From: Loripinus fragilis
Taxonomy: Eukaryota > Mollusca > Bivalvia > Lucinida > Lucinidae
Assembly (NCBI GenBank): GCA_964019695.1
Contig: OZ026530.1
Span: 34,330,690-34,394,689 of the forward strand
DNA: 64,000 nt
Direction: 5' to 3'
The notes under the pieces: generated by a model
What the model saw: only the letters and a program-made list of their open reading frames with translations
Told to the model about the DNA's origin: nothing
Databases searched by the model: none
In this document: in pieces, positions 1 to 11,126 of the stretch
Numbering within the stretch: the first letter of the stretch is position 1
Layout: each line of letters begins with the position of its first letter
Program-made: the position numbers and the translations under genes

Positions 1-231
1 TACACCTTCATTCAATGTAGAGACATAAGGTTCAAATGGCAAAATACTTTTTCTCAAGAAAATTTGAATGAAATGTCAGGGGTGTGGAAATAATAAAATT
101 CTCTACTTGTCCAGGGACAAGTAAAAAAAAAAAATGTACTTGTCCATAGAGTATTTTACTTGTCCAAAGAACAAATTAGCTTATATACCTTACTGTGCTT
201 AAACTATCTATTCTTTCAAAAACAGTATGAA
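1..231. other. left-edge non-coding sequence with CTTGTCC repeats
   Basis: No coding signal. Around 105-175 the motif CTTGTCC recurs several times. A similar set of CTTGTCC/CTCGTCC motifs occurs at 44680-45045, so this is probably a fragment of a dispersed repeat. Confidence 0.4.
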
Positions 232-346
232 ACCAGATCAACTTCTTGTAAACAGTATGGATCCTGATCAGCTGGCTTCTCTTGAAAACAGTGTAGATCT
301 AGATCAGCTGGCTTCTGAAGAAGCCAGCTGATCAGGATCCACACTG
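232..346. repeat. mini-foldback (family M), double left arm
   Basis: Two successive left arms (AACAGT..GGATC..GATCAGCTGGCTTCT near 250-283 and again near 285-317) face one right arm (GAAGCCAGCTGATCAGGATC then CACTGTTTTC, 318-351). The GTGGACC/AACAGTG core recurs in small palindromes at 14297, 16743, 53228 and 59458. Confidence 0.6.
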
Positions 347-351
347 TTTTC

Positions 352-929
352 AATGCAAGATGTGAGCTTGTAATAATTTATCAAATTTTCAACTTGTCCT
401 GAATGAAATGAAGTCGGGCATGGTATTCCACAGCCATGGAAATGTCATATTTTCAGAAAATTAAAATTCTCCAAATTGTGACACCCATGAACATGTGGGC
501 CTCCGGTAAGAGTCTCAGTAATTAAAAATTATTTCCAAAGGAACTGTCTCAATGAGATGGTTCTTTAAATGTTAGAATTGATGGATTTATAAGGAATTTT
601 ATGCTCAAAATATTTGCTTAACTGGGCCTATGGCATTTATTCTTTTATTTCCATCATCAGAAGGGGTCGAGGAACAAAATGAATTTTTCTCAAAATTTTG
701 ACTTATGCTATGGAATCAGCTAAACATTCTTGAGGCCCATCCAGGGGTTTGGGAAATGGAGGAACAAGGTGAATTTTATGTTTGGGGTACAGGAGTGGAG
801 ATAAGTAATTTCATTCAGGGGAATAAGGAACGGCCCCCCTTACCAACCCCTGGGAGGGTCTGTGGGAAGATGAATGGGAACAAACCCTGGCAGACAGATA
901 AAATTAGGAGCTCAGTGGTAGACACAAGG
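352..929. other. non-coding stretch, nothing recognised
   Basis: A 79-codon open frame at 705-944 shows no domain, splice logic or homology I can recognise. I see no other structure here. Confidence 0.4.
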
Positions 930-990
930 CAGTGCCCCTGGTGAGGCCCAAACCCGCAATCTCTCGATCTCGAGTCTAGCCCCGTCTGGC
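930..990 (-). mobile_element. tRNA-derived SINE head remnant
   Basis: On the minus strand the sequence reads like a tRNA B-box region (GGTTTGGGCCTCACC) preceded by ..CTCGAGATCGAG.., resembling the SINE heads at 52800-52880 and 62640-62704. It is only a fragment. Confidence 0.4.
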
Positions 991-1007
991 GACTTAAAAA
1001 ATTGTTG

Positions 1008-3568
1008 AATGTATCTGTATCTGTATCTGTAAGTTACTGGAAATGGACTCATTTGCTGAGCATAAATTATCCAGGGTGGGTGTGCGCTGATGTTACTTAG
1101 TCGCGAGAAATAGTTTGTTTGAAGCTATCTACAGTTTCACAGTCTATCGCACTTTGTGGCAATATGTTCCAGTCTTTAATAGTTCTTGGGAAAAAAGAAT
1201 TCCTGTATACTTCAGAATTTGCACTTTCTATTTTCAGTTGTTTGTTATGTCCGTGTCTTGATCTTCTGTTGTTGTATGTGATGTGCTGATCGGCAGGGAT
1301 AGCTACCAGGTCGTTGACAATCTTGTAGAGCAGAATAAGGCGTTGTTCTCGTCTCCGCTCATGCAGGGGTTTCCACCCTAGCTCCTCCATCATAGATGTT
1401 ACGCTGCTAGTCCTTTTGTAATCCTTTTGTACGAACCTAGCTGCTCTGCGTTGAATGGTTTCAATTCTGTTTATATCCTTTTGGTGATATGGGTCCCAGA
1501 TGGTAGAAGAGTAGTCTAAAACAGAACGAACTAGTGAAATGTAGGCAGATTCTTTGAATTTTTTGTCACAATTTTTTAAGTTTCTTCTTATAAAGCCGAG
1601 TGTAGAATTTGCACGGTTACAGATTTTATTTATGTGTGTAGCCCATTTGAGGTCATCACTTATTAAGACTCCAAGATAAGGACTATTGTTCACTTTTTCG
1701 AGAATATGGTTGTCCAAAGTATATGTGTAAGTTAATGGATTTTGATTTCTGTGGATCGACATGATGTAGCATTTAGACGCATTAAATCGCATGCCCCATA
1801 AACTTGCCCATTCTTCAAGAGATTTCAAGTCATTTTGTAGCTGAATTTGGTCTTGAATTGTTCTGATGGTTTTATACAATAAGCAGTCATCTGCAAACAA
1901 TCTCACTGTTGATTTCACTCTGCTAGGTAAGTCATTGATATGACACAAGAAAAGTAAGGGTCCTAACACCGTGCCCTGAGGTACACCCGAGTCAACTGAG
2001 CAGGAATCAGAAAATTCACCTTCGACTATTACTTGCTGTTGTCTTTCCATGAGGAATGCCTTGATCCAGGTATTAACTTTTCCGTTTATGCCATAATGGT
2101 CTAATTTGTGTAATAATTTGCGGTGGGGGACTGTGTCGAAGGCCTTTGAAAAGTCCAAAATTGCAAGGTCTGTTTGTTCTTTTTTGTCAAATGTTTTCAT
2201 AATATCATTTGTTGTAGTTATAAGCTGCGTTTCACATGAATGTCCACTGCGGAAGCCATGTTGTAGAGGTGTTAGTATGTTGTGCTGTTCTAGGTGGTTT
2301 AAAATTTGACGACAGATGATATGCTAAAGAAGTTTGCAACACACGCAGGTTAATGATACAGGTCTATAATTTGAGGCAGTGTGGCGGTCTCCTTTCTTGA
2401 AGATAGGGCTTACATTGGCGTTTCTCCAGTCTTTGGGTAGTTTTCCAGTATCGATACTTAATTGGAAGATGTGACTAAGCACAGGCGCTATTTCATTTGC
2501 ACATTCTTTCAAAACTATGTTCGAGATCATATCAGGTCCACAGGCTTTTTTCGTATTAATATTTTTCAAAAGTTTTTTAACACCATGTGGTTCAATATTA
2601 ATGTCGTTCATCCCTGGATATTTTGCACTTTCCATTTCGGGTAATTTATCAGTTTTCTTTTCTTTCGTGAATACAGATTTGAATTGCTGGTTCAAAATAT
2701 TTGCTTTGGCCTTACTATCTTGATGAAGGATACCACCGCTCTTAATGCCTGAGACACCAATGTTATCAGTTCTTTTAGATTTAATATAGTTCCAGAATGG
2801 TTTGTTATTTCCGGTTTCTAAGGAAGTGTTTAGCACCGTGTTCACATAGTTCCAGTGAGCCTGACGAACTGCACGCTGTGTTTTATTTTTATGTTGTTTA
2901 AACTTGTCCCAATCTACTTGTTTTCCTGATTTCCTTGCATGTTGATAAAGTTTATGTTTTTTCACTATCATCTTCTTTTCTGTTTTAGTAAGCCATGCTA
3001 AATTATGCCTTTTGGATGTGAGCCGTTTAGGAACGAACTTATTGACAATTTCATTTAAACAGTTTTTGAGTTTTAGCCATTTTCCTTCAACAGGTTCATT
3101 ACTTTCAATAATATCTTGGCCCTCTGTAGAAATAGCACTTCTAATTTCTTCCCAATTTGCTTTTTTATATGTGAATGTTTCTCTACGCTTCGGGCGATTA
3201 TAGTGAGGTTTTAGTTCAATGTCAACAACAACCATGTCGTGATCTGAAATTCCAGGTATAGTGTTACATGATTTGACTAAACTTGGATGGTTTGTAAAAA
3301 ACAGGTCTAAATTGTTATTTTCACGAGTAGTGTTCATTTGTATCTGTTCCATTCCAAATTCCTCTGAGAGTTCTAAAAGTTCTTGACTATGGGCACTTTG
3401 TCCACCTGGTTTAATAGTATTATTTTCCCAGTCAATATGAGGTAAGTTGAAGTCACCTGCTAGAAAAAGTGGTTTCTCCTGGCCGTTTTCGGTCACATTA
3501 GTTACTGAAGATTTCAATTCCAATAATGAGTTAATGTTAGAATTTGGTGGTCTGTAGTAATGTGTCAT
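1008..3568 (-). mobile_element. 5'-truncated non-LTR retrotransposon (APE + RT LINE)
   Basis: The element reads right to left: the C-terminal half of an apurinic-type endonuclease, a linker, a reverse transcriptase, a ~65-90-bp 3' UTR, and a terminal tandem repeat of a TACAGA hexamer (1008-1031). Short terminal microsatellites are typical of 3' ends in several LINE clades. The 5' end is cut inside the endonuclease near 3568, as expected for incomplete target-primed reverse transcription. Sequence beyond 3580 is unrelated SINE-like material. The clade is probably in the CR1/Jockey/RTE-X range; I cannot place it more precisely by eye. Confidence 0.9.
1097..3568 (-). pseudogene. LINE endonuclease-reverse transcriptase polyprotein, one stop
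   Basis: One continuous frame runs from 3568 to 1097 and is interrupted only by a TAG at 2324-2326. The first part (~414 residues) carries endonuclease motifs AGDFNLPHIDW and the catalytic SDHD (GISDHDMVVV), then the RT entry motifs ACGPDMI, LPKDWRNANVSPIFKKGD and NYRPVSL. After the stop, the frame continues with the palm: DFSKAFDTVPH, SGVPQGTVLGPLLF and the catalytic FADD box (RLFADDCLLY), then the thumb with YLGVLISDDLKW and RRAARFV. Everything after the stop keeps frame, so the copy is young or only lightly decayed. It lacks the endonuclease N-terminus and ORF1, so it is not autonomous. It supplies no host function. Confidence 0.9.
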
Positions 3569-3579
3569 AAAGAATCATA

Positions 3580-3875
3580 ACAAAACATGTAATGTAACAT
3601 TGGTGACTTATCCAGGGGTCCTAGAGTTCGATACCCAAATGAGACTGAGCTGTGACCGTGTCTCCATGACCTTAGAGCTCTGCTGTTTGCTGGTGGGATG
3701 TTAAACACTCACTTTTTCAAGCTGAAACTGCTCGGGGGGGGGGGGGGGGGGGGTAGGTATGTTGCGTTGTTGTCCTTCTTGAGCAACACATTTTTCCTAG
3801 CTTAGTACTGGTTCAACCCAGGAAGACCCGTCCCTGTTTAACTGAAAGATTGTTGTGGGGCGTAAAGAATCAAAT
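3580..3875 (+). mobile_element. SINE-H remnant with internal poly-G
   Basis: The segment ..CTTGAGCAACAC..TAGTACTGGTTCAACCC..CCTGTTTAACTGAAAGATTGTTG..GGGCGTAAAGAATC is also seen at 12600-12760 and, inverted, at 52690-52790 and 62030-62620. A run of about 20 G occupies 3734-3753. The 5' part looks like a decayed tRNA head. Confidence 0.55.
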
Positions 3876-3978
3876 CGAACAGTAAACAAAGAAAATAGGT
3901 ATGTGCGGGCTGTCTTCTTGTGAATCTCCTTATCTGTCAATGCAAGGGAAAACGTGAAATCTATTTTCACTCGATATT

Positions 3979-5150
3979 TTGCAGCACAAATGTTTGATGG
4001 CGTTCAAACCTTGTAGAAAGTGTTACTCACTACATGACAATATGGCAAACACCAACAGTATAGTAGTTGCAGCTATTGATAGAGAGTATTTTGCCATTAT
4101 TTTTGCCAAAATTTTTGCCAAAATTAGATTAATTGCTGTCGAAACTTTTAAGATTCTACATAAAATGTCACCTGTCTATTTGCAGGACCTATCATCATAC
4201 AAAAATTCTATTTACTCTTTCAGATATGACAACCTTGTAGATGTACCAAGAGTGCGTACCACAAAGTACGGTAAATCTTCTTTTTGCTACGAGGCAGCTG
4301 GTGTGTGGAACAGCCTCCCGAATGATCTTCGCAAAGTCGAAGATTTTAAGGAGTTCAAGAGGCTGGTCAACACATGGAGCGGCTCATCGTGCAAATGTTC
4401 AATGTGCAAAAGTTAATCTGTTTTTTATTTTTGCTTTTGCTTATATAATTTTTTACCCCAGTTTGCTTTTTACCTGCTTTGCTTTGCTTTGCTTAACTTT
4501 TATTTTGCTTTTATTTCTAGTTTGCTTTGCTTTAACGTAAATTGAAATGTTTTTTCTCACCAATATTAGGCATGTGTTGAGGGAGCTCAGGGGGACCGTC
4601 TCATTGAGACGGCACTTTTGAGTACCTACAGCAAATGTTTTTTGGATGAGAATCAAAATGGAGAAAATGGCTTTCCAATGCACGCTTTTATCTGGAGGTC
4701 TTATTTTTTGCGCCCTATCTAGGTTTTCGTCTTTCGTCAAAGAGCCTTGAAACCAGCCATCATGGCGGTCAGGGTCTCTTTGAGCCCCGTTTATCCCACC
4801 TTTTCGAGTTTCGTAATTTCGTCCCCCTAGATAGATCGAAACAAAGGACCCTCTGTATGCTCATAACATGTAATTTAAAAATAGAAAGTTATCAGTTTTT
4901 TAAATTTTTTATCCTTATAAGAGTTTATTTTACATATGATCTTAATGTATAAATATCTGTGCTATAACAATGTAAATTCTGTGATATTAACCCAATTTTC
5001 CTGTGATTTGTTATATGTTTTTATACTTGTACAGTCTTTCACTTTGTTTGTCGGTAAAATAGCCTTGATGGCTAATGTTTTGATATGTTATAATTGAATG
5101 CCGACTTTAAATAAAGTTTCTTGTATCTTGTATCTTGTATCTTGCGAAGC
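3979..5150 (+). mobile_element. 3' end of a second LINE
   Basis: The open frame 3979-4416 ends with a LINE RT C-terminus: FKILHKMSPVYLQDL, then AAGVWNSLPNDLRKV, FKEFKRLVNTW and a Cys-rich tail CKCSMC. The motif WNSLPNDLR is standard at the end of CR1/RTE-like LINE ORFs. The RT proper is missing and the sequence before ~4120 is not obviously part of it. A 3' UTR follows, with AATAAAG at ~5110 and a terminal (CTTGTAT)n repeat at ~5118-5146. This is therefore a severely 5'-truncated copy on the strand opposite to the LINE at 1008-3568. Confidence 0.8.
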
Positions 5151-5696
5151 GAGACCGTTGTTGTTGTGGCCGCCATCTTTAAAAGCGAAAGTAGTTCCAA
5201 TATGGCGACGTCCGATATACAGCCGAGTCAATGACGAAGGCTCTCGTAGTCATACGAGGTTTGCCGAATGGCATGATGCAATGGCCTGGTCACTTTAATC
5301 TTCATATAACTTCGTTATTTGTAGTCAGAAACATAAAGTGTGGGTACTCGTTTTCTTAGTTAGAACGAGAGGAACACTTTGAGATCAAAATTGAGCAGAT
5401 TAGGCGAAATTTTCTGTTTTGCATCAAAAACGCACCATCCATAGCAACCCCATTTACAATGTAGATTTAAGCGACGCTCCTAATCGTTTCTGCTTGCCGT
5501 CATCAGTGATTATGGCACGATGATTTGTTTAAACGGCGATCATGATCAGCTTGAACACTAAAACTGTTTACAAACACAACCCCTTTGTGAAATATATTAT
5601 TTCATCCATTCGTAGCAAATGCGCACTGTGCTGTCCTTGGAACTTCCCGCACTATGGTTAGAGGAAGAAGGGTTAGAAAAATTAAGGAATAATGTT
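5151..5696. other. non-coding; holds a 40-bp sequence shared with 26889-26928
   Basis: The 40 bases at 5231-5270 (ATGACGAAGG..TTGCCGAATG) are identical to 26889-26928, inside the Z1 element. No gene was recognised in the rest. Confidence 0.5.
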
Positions 5697-5925
5697 CGGT
5701 ATAATAAAATAAATATAACATTCTTGAGAGGGTGCTAGTCGAAAAATCATCCCTCGAAATATGATTATCAACCTCGGCTGCGCCTCGGTTGATAATCACA
5801 TTCCTCGGGATGATATTTTCGACTAGCACCCTCTCAAGAATGTTATATTTATATAATATCACCCGCTGCTATGGCAAACACGTGGCAGTATTCGCCGTTG
5901 CTACAGCAAGGGTGATATTATATAA
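5697..5925. repeat. foldback element with ~75-bp arms
   Basis: The left arm (5700-5775: ATATAACATTCTTGAGAGGG, TGCTAGTCGAAAA, GATTATCAACC) is followed within ~11 bases by its near-perfect reverse complement ending at about 5862. A second, smaller hairpin (ATAATATCACCC / GGGTGATATTAT) overlaps it at 5850-5925. Open frames on both strands here only reflect the palindrome. Confidence 0.85.
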
Positions 5926-6053
5926 AATATCAGTCGTTCGTCAATGGAAGTTTTGTATGGGAAATACACGCGAGGTATATAATAAATGAACAATATTAAC
6001 TTAAAAAAGAAAGCAATTTGACAATTATATAAACAAAAGGTTCCTTCCAAGTT

Positions 6054-6117
6054 TCGATCCAGGTATGCTTGATTTGTAAGGAGTCAAACTAACCATTAGG
6101 CTATCAGACCATTTGCA
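6054..6117 (-). mobile_element. tRNA-like SINE head fragment
   Basis: On the minus strand GATAGCCTAATGGTTAG (A-box-like) is followed by CTGGATCGAAACTTGG (B-box-like, degenerate). It has no acceptor-stem pairing, so it is a SINE remnant and not a tRNA gene. Confidence 0.5.
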
Positions 6118-6369
6118 TTAACGGATTGACATTATCTTCATATTTTCTGTAAAAGCGTGACCAAGGTCGGTAAACACCACGAAAACGCACGAGGATTTTG
6201 TGCGAAAATTAATCAGTCTAAGGTCAATTTTGGCAGAGTATACTCTCTTTTGCTTTCATTCGCGAATTTGGTTAGTCTCGAATTCAAAGTACCCGCGACA
6301 AAATCATGTGTAAAAATGTGACTTCTTCAGTGTAGCATTCCAAATTTTATGGTTAAGAAATAGATTAAC

Positions 6370-6512
6370 TCTAGCAGTAAATTGTTGAGTAATAATTCAC
6401 TGTTTGAGGTCAGTTGTAAAGAAGATCAAATCATGAGCGCGTAGCGCGAGTGATTTATCTTCGTACTACTTACTGATAAACAGTGAATTATTACTCAACA
6501 ATTCACGTACTG
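6370..6512. repeat. foldback element
   Basis: TTGTTGAGTAATAATTCACTG at ~6384 is mirrored by CAGTGAATTATTACTCAACA at ~6482-6502, with a small inner palindrome GAGCGCGTAGCGCGAG between them. Confidence 0.8.
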
Positions 6513-6943
6513 GAGCTGATCTATTTCGATTTTACGACACAATAAACGACGAACACACATTTGAAGTCTTCAGCCTCTTCCAACTTTCCGCCATTGCACT
6601 GAAGAACTCCCGCCAATACTTAGACTACGTCGCATTATTGTACGTGCATTTATATAACGTTTTAGGTGTAAAAACGATGTAACACCGTCTAACACCTTGA
6701 ATTTTCTAGTAACAAATGACGTCAGCTAGCACACACTTTCCTCGCGATCAAAATTGGTACTTTGGTACTTTTTTGATTTTTCATCAGAAATAATGGTTAT
6801 AATAGTCAAGGAGAGCTGCTACATGTAACTACAATCACACAAATATTGGTAAACTTGGTGATGTATTAGCTGTAAAATATGTTATTTTTTTATAAATGTG
6901 TACACTAGATCTCTGTTAAAATCACCCTTGTGTCCTCCGCTTC

Positions 6944-7089
6944 GAGTGTGATGTTAGGCACCGCCTGCATTGCTTAGTTTCCGCAGGCACTTACGAAGGG
7001 AAAATCTTACCTTGAAAACCAAAGATGGCGCCGATCTACGTGTTTTGCGACATCAATGCTACATGTATGACATAGGTTTTTACCCCTGT
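6944..7089 (+). repeat. half-copy of palindromic element P1
   Basis: The sequence from GTGTGATGTTAGGCACCGCC through CAAAGATGGCG to the terminus TTTACCCCTG matches the right arm of the complete palindrome at 32953-33433. The left arm is missing here. Confidence 0.7.
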
Positions 7090-7326
7090 ATAGCCACACA
7101 AAAAAATAAAAAAAACAACAACAAAATTTCATACAGGAATTATTGCAATTTGAAAATCGGTCCACTTGTTATTAGATACCCTGTAGACCACGATCAAACT
7201 GCTACTCTAGCAGCAGTCTGATCAGCGTCTACACTGCTCGCCTCTGTGCTGAAATTAGTATGTGATGTTAGCAACCATATGCAGCAGACGGCTTTGGCAG
7301 ACGGTACTTTAATATGCATTGTTTCG
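7090..7326. other. unassigned sequence before the long inverted repeat
   Basis: Contains a GTAGACCACGATC motif near 7184 that resembles the GTGTAGACCACGG motif of the neighbouring inverted repeat. No coding signal. Confidence 0.3.
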
Positions 7327-8072
7327 AAGCAGCTATATGCACAGTCGTATACGTGATCTCGTGTAGATTTTTTTGGCTGCAGTATAGACTATCAAAGATG
7401 GCGGACACTCGAGACAGGAAATCGTGAGTACACTTTCATTTGCAAACTATGGCATGTTTATTTACACCCAGCGGCCAGTCATAGACGCTAACACGCTTAG
7501 AAAAAAATGGATCTTCTGATTTTCCTATTCTCTTTGCGCAGTTTGATCTGTTAAGCTAGAATTTGACAGAGAGAAGTGCGTGATTTGCAGAAAGTGAAAA
7601 CGAAGTGGAGACCCGACCTGTTTTCTTGTCATTTTGTCTTCTTTAAAGCAAATATCGCGATTCTTTTGCTATATACCATAAGCTCAGTCCTAGAAACGCA
7701 CCCTCTAGTCCTGAAAGCCCAAACAAAATTCTTGGTTGATGATATACAAGTTTCAAAATATCGGCCTTGATATCGTGTAGACCACGGCTCTTTTTCGGTG
7801 TGTATCGTGTAGACACAAGTAATTTTTGTGAATTATGCGACGGTGTAGACACATGTTTTGGATACCGTGTAGACTGATAAAGAAACTCCACCATGAAGCA
7901 TTTTGCCTGTCTTAAGCTGCACGCTGTATTTGGAAAGCCAATATATCGTCAGACTCAGCGGATGCAAACCCCAATAGACTTCAAGCTGATCTGAACCTCG
8001 CTGCTTGCATTTTCCATTTTAGCTTACATACCTTACTAGGCTCAAAATGAACATAAACTAACAGCTTAATTT
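7327..8072 (+). repeat. left long inverted repeat arm
   Basis: Runs from ACAGTCGTATACGTGATCTC to CTCAAAATGAAC..CTAACAGC. It contains four CGTGTAGAC/GGTGTAGAC motifs at 7774, 7806, 7842 and 7866 and a fifth GTGTAGA near 7363. The same motif spacings (32, 36, 24) occur in the right arm. Confidence 0.85.
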
Positions 8073-8616
8073 TGACCAAGCTTGACTTAAATGATCATGG
8101 GCCCTTCATAGGATGTTTGTATGATTGCAATCAATTGCATGTTTAGGGCACAAGAGCTCAAAATGAATATAAAAAATAAGATGAAAACGTCTTGTCTGAT
8201 GTCACAATGCATATAGCCCTTATATTTTGGCATCTAGCATCACTTATCGATTTCTACAATGTTTGTTCAAACTATGGACGTTGGATAAAAAGGATCCAAT
8301 CCAGTTGTCCTGTGCTCAGCATAAGCTTATGTGTATAGTAACAACATAAACAAATATTTTACTTTCTGAAATCTCAGGATATAGAGCATTTTTATTTGGT
8401 ATATAGCATCTGCCAGTAGACCTATACCAAGTTCATTGAAATTTTGACCCTATTACTAAAATGGCCCAGCCCAAGTAGTTACAATCTTTACATTGGCGTT
8501 AATGAGTACCTTTATATGCAAAGACCCTGGATATTTAACATGTATAACCATCTAGCAGACCTCTAACAAGTTTGTTAAATGTCATCTGGGTTAAAAAGTG
8601 GCTTATGCTGCTATCC

Positions 8617-8900
8617 GTTCTAAGGTAGTGGCTCTGTTGTTGTTGATTCGTTGTTTATTGTTACACCTATTGTGGAATTCTGTAATTGTTATATGTTTTG
8701 TTGTGCGTTACCTTATGTCAATTCTAGTTTTGCAATCATCTTGACAATGAAGAGAAATCGTATCGTGTTGCTTTGCTTAGTTTGTCTTCCTGGTGTCATG
8801 TAATTGCTGTGTGGCTCTTCCTTGCAGTTTCATGGGTTTTGTCTGTAGTTTGTGATTGTGGAATTCCATTATCATAATTACTATTTTTGGTATTTTTACA
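8617..8900 (+). repeat. SINE-like repeat F, copy 1
   Basis: CCGTTCTAAGG..TGTTGTTGTTG..GTTTTGTTGTGCGTTAC..CAATCATCTTGACAATGAAGAG is about 75-80% like 10137-10390, and also occurs inverted at 30415-30700 and 48340-48610. It sits directly upstream of the RT remnant. Confidence 0.7.
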
Positions 8901-8977
8901 TTATTATCATTTATGCCATGTGTAATGGGTTGGTCTGCATGCTGTAGTGTAGCATAATGGCCATCTGACAAAAAACC

Positions 8978-9852
8978 CACCCTGGAGGTTTGGCTCGAAA
9001 TTATATAGACAAATTGTAGGTATTCCAATGGGTACTAATTGTGCTTCTCTTGTTGCAGATTTGTTTTTGTTTTGTTATGAGAGAGACTTTATGTTGTCTC
9101 TGTCAGACAATAATCAAACTGATATTATTGAAGCTTTTAACTCAACCTCCAGATATTTAGATGACTTACTTAATATTGATAATCCTTATTTTGAACAAAT
9201 GGTAGGTCAGATATATCCCGTTGAATTTCAGTTAAATAAGGCGAATTCTTCTGATACTGAAGCTCCGTTTTTGGACCTGAACTTGTCAAATACAAATGGC
9301 ATAGTTTCTTCTAAAATTTATGATAAACGCGATGATTTTAATTTTGAAATAGTTAATTTCCCATTTCTTGATGGAGATGTTCCCCGCTCTCCTTCCTATG
9401 GTGTGTATATTTCTCAGCTTATTTGTTTTGCTAGAGTGTGTTCTAATGTTGATGACTTCAACAACAGAAACTTATTTTTAACTGCTAAGTTATTAAAACA
9501 AGGTTATATATAGCATAAAATTCGGAAAGCATTTTCTAAATTCTACCACAGGCACTCAGAGTTAATTGTTAAATACAACATTGGGTTAAAAACTCTTCTG
9601 CAACAAGGCATATCAGAACCTATATTTTATGGTGATTTAGTTTATAAATTCAAACGAATTGTCAGAAAATCTTATTTTAGTGATCAATTCAAAAAGATAG
9701 TAAAACGTTATATAAGGGTTGGATATAACTTGGATATCATGCGACAGTCTGCATGCCTAGTTTTAAACTCAATCACGGTTTATAGCTATGGTTTCCTCTT
9801 TAATTACACGACGGTGGGTCAGGCCTCAGACTCTATGACGGCTCTGACGTAA
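8978..9852 (+). pseudogene. reverse transcriptase C-terminal part (Penelope-like or related)
   Basis: The frame begins around GSKLYRQIVGIPMGTNCAS (8990-9050) and contains ADLFLFCYERDFM, the catalytic-type box SRYLDDLLNI and DTEAPFLDLNLS. A TAG at 9511-9513 interrupts it, but the same frame resumes immediately with HKIRKAFSKFYHRH, FYGDLVYKFKRI and a C-terminal VGQASDSMTAL before TAA at 9850-9852. IPMGTNCAPL/YLDD proteins are abundant retroelement RTs in invertebrate and fish genomes. I favour a Penelope-like or allied clade but cannot prove it, and no GIY-YIG endonuclease is visible. The N-terminal fingers are missing, replaced by repeat F upstream, so the copy is dead. Confidence 0.75.
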
Positions 9853-10119
9853 AGCTTTAATTGGTGGGTTGGTGCCTGATGCTTATCTGTAGCTGGACCC
9901 ACCGTGGCTCAACTTGAGGTTTTCTTTAGCTCTGACTATCTGTGAGTCATGAGCCCTTTTCTTTGTTTCATCATGGTGTGTTAATTTGATTAGAGTGTTT
10001 CTCCATGATGATACATTGCATTAGCTAGATGGCCTCCATGCGACCTAAACATTTCTTGTACTTCAACAACAGTAGAATCTAGGGCGAAGATTTGGTACCA
10101 GTAAAATGCATTTAAGCCC
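9853..10119. other. 3' flank of the RT remnant
   Basis: Contains a GGTGGGTC / GACCCACC pair (9813-9905) that could form a stem around the end of the RT frame. Otherwise nothing recognised. Confidence 0.3.
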
Positions 10120-10400
10120 CCCGGTGGCTTAGGCTGCTGTCCGTTCTAAGGCGGTGAATCTGTTGTTGTTGTCTTTTTGTTTATTGTTACTCCCATTGTG
10201 CGAGTCTGTAATTGTTCTATGTTTTGTTGTGCGTTACTTTATGTCCATTCTAGCATTGCATTCATCTTGATGGGGAAGAGAGAGCTGGTTGCTTTGCTTA
10301 ATTTGTCTTCCTTGTGTCTCGTGGTGGTTGGGCGGCTTTTCCTCGCGTGCCTCGGGGTTGTCTGCAGTTTGTAATTGTGGTATTTCCTGATCATACTCAC
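10120..10400 (+). repeat. SINE-like repeat F, copy 2
   Basis: Begins CCCCGGTGGCTTAGGCTGC and ends TTTCCTGATCATACTCACTT. Same family as 8617-8900, 30405-30715 (inverted) and 48308-48622 (inverted). The 3' end CCTGATC..ACTCACTTACT resembles the end of repeat G, so F and G may share a tail. Confidence 0.75.
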
Positions 10401-11126
10401 TTACTATTTTCTAAACACATGTTAAGGTTTATTTTGAGAAACCACAAATTTTATTTTGTTTAATGCCTTGATATTCTGTACAAATAATCACTATATGGAA
10501 TTTTACCAAATTTGGTACTGGTCCCATCTATGGGTTCTTATGTTAACACTGGCGTTAACAGTGAAACCTTAAACCAATTAGTAGGAATCAACTAGGTATA
10601 CTACCTTGATATTTAAATGCTTTATGTACACTCATCTATGACAGTATTTTATTTGCTATTTTTTTTGTTATTTCCTTTCTAAAAAATCAGGAAAAGCATC
10701 CAATAGTAAATGGTTTGAATGAATATTAAGTCTGAATGAAACTGATGATCCATCAAAATTCACTACTGAACTTTGGAGAGGAGAAGTTTCTTCTATTACC
10801 TTATAACAGTCTTTCTCACATGTGCGACCCCAGGAAGATGGTTTCTCTTTTTTCTTAATATAGAATGATCGATTGATAAATATGTCCAAGATGAGATGAA
10901 TTTCATTCACTGTTAATAGAATTCATATTTTAAATACATATGTCCATTTTTTATATGTATAAAGACATGAAAGTTTCACATAAATTAAGTCCTGTCAGTA
11001 GGTTAAATTTCACTTTTAATACTTCAGAGACATTTTTCTAATATTATTATTCTTATTTTAGGCATACAGCCCATTGAATATGAATGATGGAGACGGATGC
11101 AATAGAATGCTAGTTTTGTCAATGGG
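10401..11126. other. non-coding, nothing recognised
   Basis: AT-rich sequence with small open frames and no domain, splice or repeat logic that I can support. It may be 3' UTR of the zinc-finger exon if that exon belongs to an expressed minus-strand gene. Confidence 0.35.

Noticed and set aside
705..944. 79-codon open frame
   Set aside because: No start context, splice logic or family resemblance; its right end runs into a SINE remnant.
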